From positions 310,001-374,000 of the forward strand of contig NZ_JAAWWP010000001.1 of assembly GCF_012273655.1 (NCBI RefSeq): a DNA stretch of 64,000 bases. The letters run 5' to 3'. Of the stretch, positions 15,444 to 24,061 are shown piece after piece. Made by a program: the position numbers and the translations under genes. Source of the stretch: Streptomyces physcomitrii. GTDB taxonomy: Bacteria > Actinomycetota > Actinomycetes > Streptomycetales > Streptomycetaceae. Position 1 is the first letter of the stretch. Each line of letters opens with the position of its first letter. The notes beneath the pieces are model-generated. The model was not told where the DNA came from. It worked only from the letters and a program-made list of their open reading frames with translations, and did no database searches.

Positions 15444-16295
15444 TCAGAGTTGTCGGGCGGCGGAGTAGATGAGTTCCCGGGACTGGTCGGGGCTCAGACA
15501 GTGTTCGTCCATCCATGCCAGATGGTTGCGATATTTGGCCAGTTGGGCTTCGGCGTGGACGAACTCGGCGCCGTGAGCGGTGTCCAACTGGGCAGTGTCG
15601 AGTTGCGGAACGGAGCCCTCGGTGTAGAGGAGTGCATGCCCGGCTCCAGGAAAGACGCCGGCCTCGAACGGGATCACACGTACTTCGACGTTGCTCTGTT
15701 CCGAGGCAGCGCAGACGTGTTCCAGCTGCTTGCGCATCACCGTGCGGCCGCCGAACTGCATGCGCAGCGCTGCTTCGTGCACGTAGTTGACGTACGGACG
15801 CGAGAGCGGGTCAGAGATGACCTGCTGCCGCTCCATTCGATGCTGGACTCGCAACTCGACCTCCAGGCGCGGGAGTGGCGGCAGGACGGCATCGAAGATG
15901 CAGCGTGCGTAGTCCTCGGTGTGAAGTAGTCCCGGGACGTGCATCGTCTGGACCGTGAGGATGCGGCGCGCGTGCCATTCCAGTTCCGCGATGTCGAGAA
16001 GTCCTGAGGGAAGAGTGCCCCGGTACCGTTCCCACCAGCCGCGTTCGGGATTGTCCGCCATGGCGACAAGGGCGTCGATGAGGGAGTCGTCGCCGCAGGC
16101 GTAGTTGCTGGCCAGTGTTCGCACGCGTTCGGCGTTGATGCTCCGGATCCCGGATTCCATGTTGGCGATACGGGTGCGGTCCATCCCCAGGAGGCCCGCC
16201 GCGTAGTCCGTGGTGAGGTCCGCGGCGGTGCGCAGCTTTCGCAGTTCGGTACCCAGGCGTCGTTGGCGCTGAGTGGGCGTGCGTCGCGTAGGCAT
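15444..16295 (-). CDS. Scr1/AbaA-like HTH (XRE) transcriptional regulator with DUF5753 domain
   Basis: The 283-aa protein has an N-terminal XRE helix-turn-helix (about residues 14-68; LGTELRKLRTAADLTTDYAA...MDRTRIANMESG) and the C-terminal Scr1-family antitoxin-like domain (about 95-275; WHARRILTVQTMHVPGLLHT, RQQVISDP, EVRVIPFEAG). Many paralogues occur in each Streptomyces genome, usually paired with DUF397 proteins and HATPase proteins, and linked to morphological differentiation (whiJ, abaA). Here DUF397 lies downstream and the HATPase gene is divergent. Palindromic sequences in the shared promoter region are likely operators. Confidence 0.93.
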   Translation of the reverse strand: MPTRRTPTQRQRRLGTELRKLRTAADLTTDYAAGLLGMDRTRIANMESGIRSINAERVRTLASNYACGDDSLIDALVAMADNPERGWWERYRGTLPSGLLDIAELEWHARRILTVQTMHVPGLLHTEDYARCIFDAVLPPLPRLEVELRVQHRMERQQVISDPLSRPYVNYVHEAALRMQFGGRTVMRKQLEHVCAASEQSNVEVRVIPFEAGVFPGAGHALLYTEGSVPQLDTAQLDTAHGAEFVHAEAQLAKYRNHLAWMDEHCLSPDQSRELIYSAARQL

Positions 16296-16584
16296 GTGTC
16301 TCTCTCCAGATGTCTGCGATCAGTCTGCCCCGCCAAGCGATCCCCGGTCCAATGCGTAAGGGGTAATTACCTCCGCACTGGGAGACAAGTACCCCCCGGA
16401 GGGGCTAGCGTTGAGTCACGCGCAAGACACGCAACGCGATGCCGGAAGCGCACCGCGCGAGCATGCCCACTCGTCCTGGGGTGAGGTGTGCCCGCGTCCA
16501 GGGCGGTAGGCCACCGGTCGCGTGCGGTCTCGGCGCGTCAGTGCCCCGAAACCCCAACACCCCACCACCTCAACGGAGTTCGCC
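16296..16584. promoter_or_regulatory. divergent promoter region of HTH/DUF397 operon and HATPase gene
   Basis: This is the only non-coding region for both transcripts. It contains the perfect 10-bp palindrome GGTAATTACC (16362-16371) and, about 20 bp on, a G/C-symmetrical block CCCCCCGGAGGGG followed by CTAGCGTTGAG. An A/T-rich palindrome stands out in this GC-rich genome. These are candidate operators for the HTH regulator; transcription starts cannot be assigned from sequence alone. Confidence 0.5.
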
Positions 16585-17022
16585 ATGCCCGAAATCCCGC
16601 TCGTACCCTCCCTCTGGCGCTTTCCCGCTCGGCCCGCCTCTGTGGCACGGGCCCGGCGGGCGGTGGTCGAGGCGCTTCCCCGGGGGCTGTGGCCCCAGAT
16701 CGGTGAGGATCTGCACCTGCTGACCTCGGAGTTGGTGACCAATGCCGTACGGCATGGTGCGCGGGCCGGGGAGGAGGAGCTGGTGGAGATGGTGCTCTGG
16801 CCCGCGGACGGGCACTACTGGCTCGCCGTCTCGGATCCGGGGGAGAGTGGCGGGTCGGCGGCTCGGATGTCCGAGGTGGGGTGGCCGAGCGCGGACAGTG
16901 AGAGCGGCCGGGGGCTGGTCCTCGTCGATCACCTCGCCGCCACCTGGGCCGTGCGCCCGCGGCCCGTGCGCGGCAAGTCGGTCATCGCGGGCCTGCCGCT
17001 GCCCGGTGGCGGTTGGGTGTGA
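16585..17022 (+). CDS. HATPase-fold ATP-binding protein (RsbW/SpoIIAB-like anti-sigma-type)
   Basis: The 145-aa protein is a stand-alone GHKL ATPase domain. It has the N box LLTSELVTNAVRHGA, the G1-type segment LAVSDPGESG and the G2 box SGRGLVLVDHLAATW. Such proteins bind sigma factors or anti-anti-sigma factors and may phosphorylate them. In Streptomyces they are routinely encoded next to Scr1-type HTH/DUF397 pairs, as here. The ATG at 16585 was chosen because the conserved PSLWRFPARPASVARARRAV start of the family follows it and an ACGGAG ribosome site lies 6-8 nt before it. Confidence 0.9.
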   Translation: MPEIPLVPSLWRFPARPASVARARRAVVEALPRGLWPQIGEDLHLLTSELVTNAVRHGARAGEEELVEMVLWPADGHYWLAVSDPGESGGSAARMSEVGWPSADSESGRGLVLVDHLAATWAVRPRPVRGKSVIAGLPLPGGGWV

Positions 17023-17315
17023 ATTGCTCCCTCCTGTCGGGCAACCCGGACCCGACTTATGCCCTCTTGCTGGGAGCAGGGCGCTTCACCACGCCTTCAC
17101 AGAAGCACCCGTGGTCATTCAACTGTCACGCAGAGTCGGGCAATTGTTAATTACGGGGCATGGGCGGGTAAAAGCCGCCTAGCGGTATAGACATGTGCAT
17201 GCCAGGCGTTGCAGGGTCTGTGCGGGACCGACCAGTCCCCGCGGTCTCGCCCCAAGGGCGCCGCGCGTACGAGTGGTTGGTGCCCCCGCCGCCACGCAGC
17301 GCAAAGGAAGTGCAC
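17023..17315 (+). promoter_or_regulatory. upstream region of the secreted protease gene
   Basis: There are 293 bp without a gene. It includes an A/T-rich patch (CAATTGTTAATTACGG, about 17141-17156) and, about 35 bp on, TAGCGGTATAGACATG with a TATAGA -10-like hexamer. These could form the protease promoter; no convincing -35 partner at 17 bp was found. The ribosome site AAGGAA (17304-17309) selects the GTG at 17316. Confidence 0.4.
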
Positions 17316-19166
17316 GTGCGTAGACCCCACATACGCCGTCTGTCCATAGCCGTCGCCGTGACCACCGCGGCGACGCTCACCGCCGGAGCGGCGGGCTCCG
17401 CGCTCGCCTCTCCCGCCTCCCCGGCCGAGTCCGCCGCCGCCTCGGCCGGTGCGCGGGGCGGGCTCTCCCAGCAGGCCGCCAAGTCGGCGGTCACGGCCGC
17501 CGCCAAGGCCGCCGTCGCCCACGCCACCGCGACCAGCGTCGGCAAGAAGGACAAGCTCAAGGCCGTCGACGCCCTGGTGGACGCAGGCGGCAAGCAGCAC
17601 GTCCGCTTCGTCCGCACCCACCAGGGGCTGCCGGTGCTCGGCGGTGACCTCGTCGTCCACCTCAGCGCCAAGTCCGCGTACCTGGGCGTGACCCGCGCCT
17701 ACCCGCACAAGGTCGGCGTGAAGTCGACGAGGCCCGGGCTGACCGAGGGCCAGGCCCGACAGAAGGCGGCCGAGGCCGCGAAGGGCGAGGCGGGTGAGGC
17801 CGAACTCGTCCTGAGCGCACGGGAGTCGGGCACCGCGCTCGCCTACCGGGTGCAGGTCGACGGAAGCGGCAGCGCCGAGGGCGGGCGGAGCGAGGTCGTC
17901 CTCGACGCCGCCACCGGCAGGATCCTCAGCAACGCCCCGGTCGACGAGGCCTTCCTCTCGCCCGCGGTGAAGGAGAAGCTGCGCGCGCAGGGCGACACCG
18001 TCGACCCGCGGACCGTGCCCGCCAAGGGCGCCCCGACCGGTGCGGCGAGCATCAGCCCCCGTACCCCGGCCGACTTCCCCTCGGCCGCCAAGGGCGAGGG
18101 GACCTCCTTCTTCGTCGGCAAGGTGGAGTTGTCCACCACGCAGACGGGCGCGAATTCGTACACGCTGAAGGACAGCACCCGCGGCGGCACCGAGACCCGC
18201 GACGCGGGCGGCGCCGAGCTGGAGGACTTCGCCAAGGCCAAGGCCTTCACGGACAAGGACAACAAGTGGGGTGACGGCTCGGTCAAGGACCCGGCCACCG
18301 CCGCCGTCGACGCCCAGTACGGCATCACCAACACCCTGGACTTCTACAAGAAGAGCCTCGGCCGCAAGGGCATCAGGAACGACGGCAAGGGCGCGCACGC
18401 GCTGGTCCACTACGGCGACAAGGTCGGCAACGCCTTCTGGTCGCCGGACTGCGCCTGCATGCTCTACGGCGACGGCGACGGCAAGGACTTCACCAAGCCG
18501 CTGGTCGTCCTCGACGTCACCGGCCACGAGCTGACCCACGGCGTGGTCGAGGCCACCGCCGCCCTGGAGCCCACCCGCGTCGACGGCGCGGGCACCCAGT
18601 ACGGCGAACCCGGCGCCCTCAACGAGTCGCTCGCCGACATCTTCGGCGCCAACGTCGAGTTCTCCGCCGACAACGAGAACACTCCGCCCAACTACCTGAT
18701 CGGCGAACAGCTCGGCCTGGAGCAGAAGTTCCTCCGCCGCCTCGACAAGCCCTCCCTCGACAAGCTCGAAGGCACCGTCGACTACTGGTCGAAGGACGCC
18801 TACGACACCGAGGTGCACGCCGGTTCCGGGGTCTCCTCGCTGGCGTACTACCTGCTCGCCGAGGGCAGCGGCAAGAAGACCATCGGGAAGGTGGACTACG
18901 ACGCGGCCACCCACGACGGCTCCAAGGTCACCGGCATCGGCCGGTCCAAGGCGACCCGGATCTTCTACCAGGCGCTGACCCGCTACATGGTCTCCACGAC
19001 CGACTTCCACCAGGCCCGCAAGGCGACCCTGAGCGCCGCCGCCGACCTGTACGGGAAGGACAGCACCGAGTACAAGACGGTCGACGCGGCCTGGTCCGGC
19101 GTCAACGTCACCGCGGCCAACACACCCAAGGCCCCCAAGGCCCCCAAGTCCCGTACGTCCCACTGA
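17316..19166 (+). CDS. secreted thermolysin-like neutral metalloprotease (peptidase M4)
   Basis: From GTG 17316 (ribosome site AAGGAA 6 nt upstream) the product has 616 aa. It opens with a classical signal peptide (RRPHIRRL, hydrophobic core, AGSALA cleavage site). A thermolysin-type propeptide (FTP/PepSY) covers roughly residues 60-210 and the catalytic part 255-600. The zinc site is VTGHELTHGV (about 402-410) with the third ligand in ALNESLADIFG. The catalytic His lies in VHAGSGVSSLAYYLL. It should be an exported, self-activating protease degrading external protein. A hairpin terminator follows 54 bp after the stop. The length fits Streptomyces M4 enzymes; no damage is seen. Confidence 0.96.
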   Translation: MRRPHIRRLSIAVAVTTAATLTAGAAGSALASPASPAESAAASAGARGGLSQQAAKSAVTAAAKAAVAHATATSVGKKDKLKAVDALVDAGGKQHVRFVRTHQGLPVLGGDLVVHLSAKSAYLGVTRAYPHKVGVKSTRPGLTEGQARQKAAEAAKGEAGEAELVLSARESGTALAYRVQVDGSGSAEGGRSEVVLDAATGRILSNAPVDEAFLSPAVKEKLRAQGDTVDPRTVPAKGAPTGAASISPRTPADFPSAAKGEGTSFFVGKVELSTTQTGANSYTLKDSTRGGTETRDAGGAELEDFAKAKAFTDKDNKWGDGSVKDPATAAVDAQYGITNTLDFYKKSLGRKGIRNDGKGAHALVHYGDKVGNAFWSPDCACMLYGDGDGKDFTKPLVVLDVTGHELTHGVVEATAALEPTRVDGAGTQYGEPGALNESLADIFGANVEFSADNENTPPNYLIGEQLGLEQKFLRRLDKPSLDKLEGTVDYWSKDAYDTEVHAGSGVSSLAYYLLAEGSGKKTIGKVDYDAATHDGSKVTGIGRSKATRIFYQALTRYMVSTTDFHQARKATLSAAADLYGKDSTEYKTVDAAWSGVNVTAANTPKAPKAPKSRTSH

Positions 19167-19219
19167 CGTTCACCCGAACCGGACCCGGCCGTCCCTTCCC
19201 CTTCGGCCCGGTCCGCCCC

Positions 19220-19256
19220 GGCGCCCTCTCGCGACCCCCGTGCGCGAGGGGGCGCC
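19220..19256 (+). terminator. hairpin terminator after the M4 protease gene
   Basis: Fourteen bp GGCGCCCTCTCGCG pair with CGCGAGGGGGCGCC (one G-T pair) around a 9-nt loop, followed by GCTTTCG. A T-run is nearly absent, as usual in Streptomyces. Confidence 0.7.
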
Positions 19257-19383
19257 GCTTTCGTGAGCGCGGGGGTTCGAGTGGCGATGTGGTGGCATAC
19301 GTCTCTCCGGTGCCGGCGGCGCTCCTGTGCGTATCGCCGCCGGAGTCCGTGCCGTCGTACGTGCCGTTCGTGGGGAGTTGCCG

Positions 19384-21489
19384 GTGGAGAGGCTGACCGA
19401 CTGGGTGCTCCGGCACCGGTTGCTGGTGGCCGGGATCTGGCTGGTGACGGCCCTGGCCGGGGCGCTGCTCGCCCCGACCACCACGGACCGGCTGAGCTAC
19501 ACCTTCGCGCTGCCGGGGCAGCCCGGGTACGAGACCAATGTGCGGATCGCCGAGACCTACCGCGGCGGGGGCTCCACCGACCCGCTCGCGGCGGTCGTCG
19601 AGGGCGCGGACGCCCCGCGGCGGGCCGCGGCGCTCGGCCGGGCGGTGCGCGAGGCGGTGCCGGGGACCCGGGTGGTCACGGCCGCCGAGCCGGGTGCCGG
19701 GGCGCTGACCGCGAAGGACGGCCGGACCTCGGTGGCCCTGCTGTATCCGCCGGTGACGCCCGGGGCCGAGCCCTATGCGGCCGCGCAGCCGAGAGTGGAG
19801 GCGGTGGTCGAACGGGCCGGTGCGGGCGTCGAGTTGACCGGTTTCCTGCTGCTGGCCGAGGGCGGGAACGGCGAGGACGACCGGGGCGTGCTCGTCGAGG
19901 TCGTCCTCGGGGCCGCCGGGGCGCTGGTGGTCCTCGCGCTCGTCTTCGGCTCGCTGCTCGCCGGGGTGCCGCTGCTCGTGGCGGCCGTGTCCATCCTCGC
20001 CACCTTCCTCGCGCTCCTCGGGCTGACCACCCTCACCGATGTCTCCTTCGTGGTGCAGTACCTGGTCGGCCTGATCGGTCTCGGCGTCGCCATCGACTAC
20101 TCCCTCCTCGTGGTGACCCGCTGGCGCGAGGAGCGCGCGGAGGGCCGCGAGAACGACGCCGCGGTACGGGAGGCCATGCGCACCGCCGGGCGCTCGGTCC
20201 TCTTCAGCGGGGTGACGGTGGCCGTCTCGCTGGCGGCGCTGGTCCTGGTCCCGCTGCCGTTCCTGCGCAGCATCGGGCTCGGCGGCCTGCTCATCCCCCT
20301 GCTCAGCGTGGCCACCTCGCTCACCCTGGTGCCCGCCCTGCTCAGCGCCTGGGGCCCGCGGTTGCAGTGGCCGCGCCGCAAGCCCGCGGACGGCTGGTCC
20401 CGCTTCTGGGCGGCGATCGCCCGCGGGGTGCTGCGGCGGCGCCTGCGTACCGTCCTCGGCTGTACGGCGGTCCTGCTCGCGCTCGGCGTCCCGGTCCTCG
20501 GCCTCTCGCTCGGCTCACCGCAGCTCAGCGGGCTCGGCTCGGACAGCCCCGCCTCACGCGCGGCGACCGCGGCGGTCGAGGGCGGGGTGCCCGAGGGGTT
20601 CCTGCGGCCGGTCGAGGTGCTGGCGCCGTGCGGCGCGGGTGACCAACTGACGGGCGAGCTGAGGAAGTTGCCCGGTGTCGCCGCGGCGGCGGCCCCGCGC
20701 GCGGGAGGCTGGTCGGCGGACGGCGACTGCCTGCTCCAGGTCTATCTGGACCGCGATCCGGCGAGCGGAGCGGGCAAGGCCGCGCTGGACCGGATCCGCG
20801 AGGCGGTCGACGAGCACGGCGGCGGCGCGCGGGTGGGCGGCAGCCCCGCCGAGGACGCGGACTTCGTGCACGCCGTCTACCGGGACGTCGTCTGGGTGGT
20901 GCTCGCCGTGGTCGTGGTGACCTTCCTGCTCCTGGCGAAGGCCCTGCGCTCGCTGTGGCTCCCGGTGAAGGCGCTGGTGCTCAACGCGATCTCGCTCGCC
21001 GCGGCCTACGGCGTCACCGTCCTGATCTGGCAGCACGGCTGGGGCTCCGAACTGCTCTTCGGACAGCAGGCCAGCGGCGCGGTCACCACCTGGGTGCCGA
21101 TCGCCGTCTTCGCCTTCCTCTTCGGACTGTCGATGGACTACGAGGTGTTCATCCTGGCCCGGATGCGCGAGTCCTACGACGCCCACGGGGACACCGGCCG
21201 CGCCGTGGTCGACGGCATCGCGCGCACCGGCAGGCTGGTCACCAGCGCCGCGCTGATCCTCTTCCTGGCGTTCGTCGCCCTGGCCACCGTGCCGGCCGTG
21301 GAGGTCAAGATCCTCGCCACGGCCCTCGCCCTCGGTATCGTCATCGACGCCGTGATCGTCCGCGGCCTGCTCGCCCCCGCGCTCGTCGGCCTCTTCGGAC
21401 GCATCAACTGGACGCTGCCCGACCGGCTGGCCCGGCTGCTGCGCATCGGCGGGACCACCGGGTCGCCCGGGGTGACCGGTGACCGGTGA
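19384..21489 (+). CDS. MMPL/RND-family transporter
   Basis: The product has about 701 aa from GTG 19384, chosen for its GGGGAG ribosome site; an earlier in-frame GTG at 19327 lacks one. Layout: one transmembrane helix (RLLVAGIWLVTALAGALL), a ~130-residue extracytoplasmic domain, five helices including the conserved GLGVAIDYSLLVVTRWREE motif, a second external domain, then five to six helices with LFGLSMDYEVFILARMRESY. This duplicated arrangement is typical of actinobacterial MMPL exporters of lipids or drugs. Substrate unknown. The neighbouring regulator is AraC-type, 210 bp downstream; whether it controls this gene is open. Short GGTGACC repeats surround the stop. Confidence 0.93.
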   Translation: MERLTDWVLRHRLLVAGIWLVTALAGALLAPTTTDRLSYTFALPGQPGYETNVRIAETYRGGGSTDPLAAVVEGADAPRRAAALGRAVREAVPGTRVVTAAEPGAGALTAKDGRTSVALLYPPVTPGAEPYAAAQPRVEAVVERAGAGVELTGFLLLAEGGNGEDDRGVLVEVVLGAAGALVVLALVFGSLLAGVPLLVAAVSILATFLALLGLTTLTDVSFVVQYLVGLIGLGVAIDYSLLVVTRWREERAEGRENDAAVREAMRTAGRSVLFSGVTVAVSLAALVLVPLPFLRSIGLGGLLIPLLSVATSLTLVPALLSAWGPRLQWPRRKPADGWSRFWAAIARGVLRRRLRTVLGCTAVLLALGVPVLGLSLGSPQLSGLGSDSPASRAATAAVEGGVPEGFLRPVEVLAPCGAGDQLTGELRKLPGVAAAAAPRAGGWSADGDCLLQVYLDRDPASGAGKAALDRIREAVDEHGGGARVGGSPAEDADFVHAVYRDVVWVVLAVVVVTFLLLAKALRSLWLPVKALVLNAISLAAAYGVTVLIWQHGWGSELLFGQQASGAVTTWVPIAVFAFLFGLSMDYEVFILARMRESYDAHGDTGRAVVDGIARTGRLVTSAALILFLAFVALATVPAVEVKILATALALGIVIDAVIVRGLLAPALVGLFGRINWTLPDRLARLLRIGGTTGSPGVTGDR

Positions 21490-21581
21490 CCGGGGACTGC
21501 TCACTGACGACCGGTGACCGGTGACCGTCGCCGAGTGCGGCCCCGCCGATTGCCGCGTACGCCCCGGCGGGGCCGTGAACC

Positions 21582-21692
21582 TCAGCCGCAGTGGCCCTCG
21601 TTGAGGATCCAGGTGTCCTCGATCCGGGCGCGCCAGGTGACGCACTCGCCCCGGGCGGGGAGGTACACCGGTCCCGCGTACGCGGCTACCAT
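21582..21692 (-). pseudogene. short ORF, possible remnant of a small secreted protein gene
   Basis: Thirty-six codons read on the minus strand from an ATG at 21692 that overlaps the start of the AraC gene. The C-terminal 27 residues (PARGECVTWRARIEDTWILN and EGHCG) look like genuine protein, with two Cys, two Trp and codons with G/C third positions. No ribosome site and no signal peptide are visible. It may be the 3' relic of a longer gene displaced by the AraC gene, or a real microprotein. Not recognised. Confidence 0.3.
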
Positions 21693-21698
21693 CCCCCG

Positions 21699-22718
21699 AT
21701 GAGCGCGATGATCCGGGGAGCCAGCCTGCGCGGTTTCGCGGCGCTGGTCGCGGAACTCGGCGGCGATCCGGGGGAGTTCCTCGAACGGTTCGCGATCCCG
21801 GCGCAGGCGCTGACCTCCGAGGAGGGGCTGATCCCGATCACCGGCCACGACCTGATGCTGGACGCGGTCGCCCGGGACCTCGGCTGCCCCGACTTCGGCC
21901 TCCGGCTCGCCGACGACCAGGATCTGAGCATCCTCGGCCGGCTGGCGGTGGCGATCCAGGCCTCCGCTACGGTGGCCGGGGCGCTGGAGTGCGCCTCGCG
22001 CTTCCTGTTCGTGCACAGCCCGGCGCTGAGCATCGCCGTGGAGGCGGATCCGCGCGGGCGCCGCGAGGTCGTCGCGCTGACCTACCGCAAGGATCCGCGC
22101 GAGTCGCCGTACTCCCCGCAGGCCATGGAGCTGGGGCTCGGACTCTTCCAGCGGGTGGCGGTGGCGCTGGTCGGGAGCCTCACCGGGCTCCGGTCGGTGG
22201 AGCTGCCGCACCAGCCGCTGTCGCCGGTCGCGCGCTATACGGAGTTCTTCGGCGCCCAGGTGCGGTTCGGGGCCCCGAGCGCCGCGCTGCGGGTGGAACG
22301 GCGGCTCCTCGACGAGGAGTTCCGGGGCGCGGACGCGGCGATCCGGCGGCTCGCCGTCGACTACCTGGCCGGGCACCACACCGATCCGGAAGGCCTGGTC
22401 GCCACCCATGTCCGCCGGGCGCTGACCGCGAGCCTCGGCACCACCCCGCCGGTGCTCGCCCGCATCGCCCGGCTCCTGCGGATGCATCCGCGCACGCTGC
22501 AACGCAGGCTCGCCGCGGAGTCGACCGGCTTCGAGGAGATCCTCCAGGACGTACGGCGGGATCTCGCGCTGCGGTATCTGACCACCACCGATCTGCCGCT
22601 CGGGCAGGTGGCCGCGATGGCGGGCTTCGCCGACCAGTCCGCACTGAGCCATGCGGTACGGCGCTGGCGGGGGGCCAGCCCCGGCGAGGTACGGCGCCTC
22701 ACGCGCGGCGGGGCCTGA
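21699..22718 (+). CDS. AraC-family transcriptional regulator
   Basis: The 339-aa protein has the arabinose-binding-like N-terminal domain (about residues 18-205) and a C-terminal AraC double helix-turn-helix (about 235-335; LARIARLLRMHPRTLQRRLA and LPLGQVAAMAGFADQSALSH). The group is related to OruR/ArgR-like activators (Arabinose_bd type) often found next to catabolic genes. The ATG at 21699 is preferred over upstream ones because the conserved GASLRGFAALVAELG start follows. It lies in front of the MBL/SDR pair by 158 bp and is a likely activator of those genes. Confidence 0.92.
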   Translation: MSAMIRGASLRGFAALVAELGGDPGEFLERFAIPAQALTSEEGLIPITGHDLMLDAVARDLGCPDFGLRLADDQDLSILGRLAVAIQASATVAGALECASRFLFVHSPALSIAVEADPRGRREVVALTYRKDPRESPYSPQAMELGLGLFQRVAVALVGSLTGLRSVELPHQPLSPVARYTEFFGAQVRFGAPSAALRVERRLLDEEFRGADAAIRRLAVDYLAGHHTDPEGLVATHVRRALTASLGTTPPVLARIARLLRMHPRTLQRRLAAESTGFEEILQDVRRDLALRYLTTTDLPLGQVAAMAGFADQSALSHAVRRWRGASPGEVRRLTRGGA

Positions 22719-22876
22719 GGACCACCGGTCGCTCAGGGGCCGCCCCCGCCGCGCAGCCGCTCCGGAGATTGTCGCGCGGGAACAAGTACCGCCCCACCCG
22801 GGCGGGCATCCTGCTGGCCCGACGACCCGGACCACCCGAAGACCCCACGACCGACGCGGCGAGCGAGGAGCGGCTC

Positions 22877-24061
22877 ATGGCGACCCCCGGAACCGACCGT
22901 CCGACCGGGAGCGAGCACCGTCCGGCAGGCGCTGATCACCCGACCGGCACCGAGCACCTGACCGCGATCGGTGCCCGCCCGATCCCCGAGTTCGACGGCG
23001 TCCACGAGGTGTGGCCGCGTGGCGAACGGCTGCGGGCGGTCCGTGCGGCCGCCGCGGCGTACAAGGAGCGCTTCACCGCGCAGGGCCAGGTGCGCGCGGT
23101 GCGGTCGGTGGACATCGCCGCGGCGCCCTATCCGGTCAAGTACGCCTTCCACAACGCCGTTTCGGTGCCCACGCTGCCGCTGATCTCGATGATCAACCGG
23201 ATGATCGTCGTGCAGTACGAGGATTTCGACGGCCGGGCCCGCACCCTGGTCTTCGAGCCGACGGTGCCGGACGGCTCCGCGGAGGCGCCCTTCTACCGCA
23301 ATCTGCGGAGGCTCACCGACCGGGTCCCCGGCGGGGGGCTGATCGAGCGCGCCATCGTCCGCTACTACGCCCAACCCGGCGACGTTCTGCGGCAGTTGAA
23401 GCTGACCCCGGCGGACATCGACTTCTGCACCTTCGACCACCTGCATGTGCAGGACCCGCGGATGATCCTGGGCTCCACCGAGGTCGTCGAGGGCGAAACC
23501 GCCCCGCGCGCACCGCTGTTCGGCGAGGCGAGAATGCTGGTGCAGCGCCGCGAGCTGGCGACCCTGGAGTCGCTGCACCCGATGCAGTGGGCCTGGTACG
23601 TCGAGGGCGGGCTCGGCGGTGTCGACCGGGAGAGGTTCGCCGTCCTCGACGGGGACGTCGAACTCGGCCCGGGCGTCGCGCTGTTGTGGACCCCCGGGCA
23701 CACCGACGGCAACCACTCGCTGCTGCTGAACACGCCCGACGGGGTGTGGGTCTCCTCCGAGAACGGCATCGCGCTGGACAACTGGCAGCCGGAGCTGTCG
23801 AGAATTCCCGGAGTGCGCCGCTACCACGAGGAGTTCGGCCGCGAGATCTGCCCCAACGCCAACACCCTTGAGGACTCGCTCGACCAGTACGACTCGATGG
23901 TCAAGGAGAAGACCCTCGCCGACCGGTGCGCGGCCGACCCGCGCTGGCTGCAGATCCTGCCCTCCACCGAACTCGCCCCGTGGAAGCGGTTCTGGCCGGT
24001 GGTGCCCACCTACGTCCACGGCGGCATCTCCTACGGCGAGATCCAGGGCGGCCGCCGGTGA
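22877..24061 (+). CDS. MBL-fold hydrolase-like protein
   Basis: The 394-aa protein carries metallo-beta-lactamase-fold motifs in an unusual form: FDHLHVQDPR (HxHxxD rather than HxHxDH, about residue 195), then WTPGHTDGNHSLLL (about 275, third metal His) and SSENGIALDNWQPE (bridging acid). The N-terminal ~30 residues are disordered. The substrate is unknown; hydrolysis of an ester, lactone or thioester would be family-typical. A good ribosome site (GAGGAG) precedes ATG 22877. The stop overlaps the start of the SDR gene (GTGA), so both proteins are made together and probably act in one pathway. Confidence 0.78.
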   Translation: MATPGTDRPTGSEHRPAGADHPTGTEHLTAIGARPIPEFDGVHEVWPRGERLRAVRAAAAAYKERFTAQGQVRAVRSVDIAAAPYPVKYAFHNAVSVPTLPLISMINRMIVVQYEDFDGRARTLVFEPTVPDGSAEAPFYRNLRRLTDRVPGGGLIERAIVRYYAQPGDVLRQLKLTPADIDFCTFDHLHVQDPRMILGSTEVVEGETAPRAPLFGEARMLVQRRELATLESLHPMQWAWYVEGGLGGVDRERFAVLDGDVELGPGVALLWTPGHTDGNHSLLLNTPDGVWVSSENGIALDNWQPELSRIPGVRRYHEEFGREICPNANTLEDSLDQYDSMVKEKTLADRCAADPRWLQILPSTELAPWKRFWPVVPTYVHGGISYGEIQGGRR

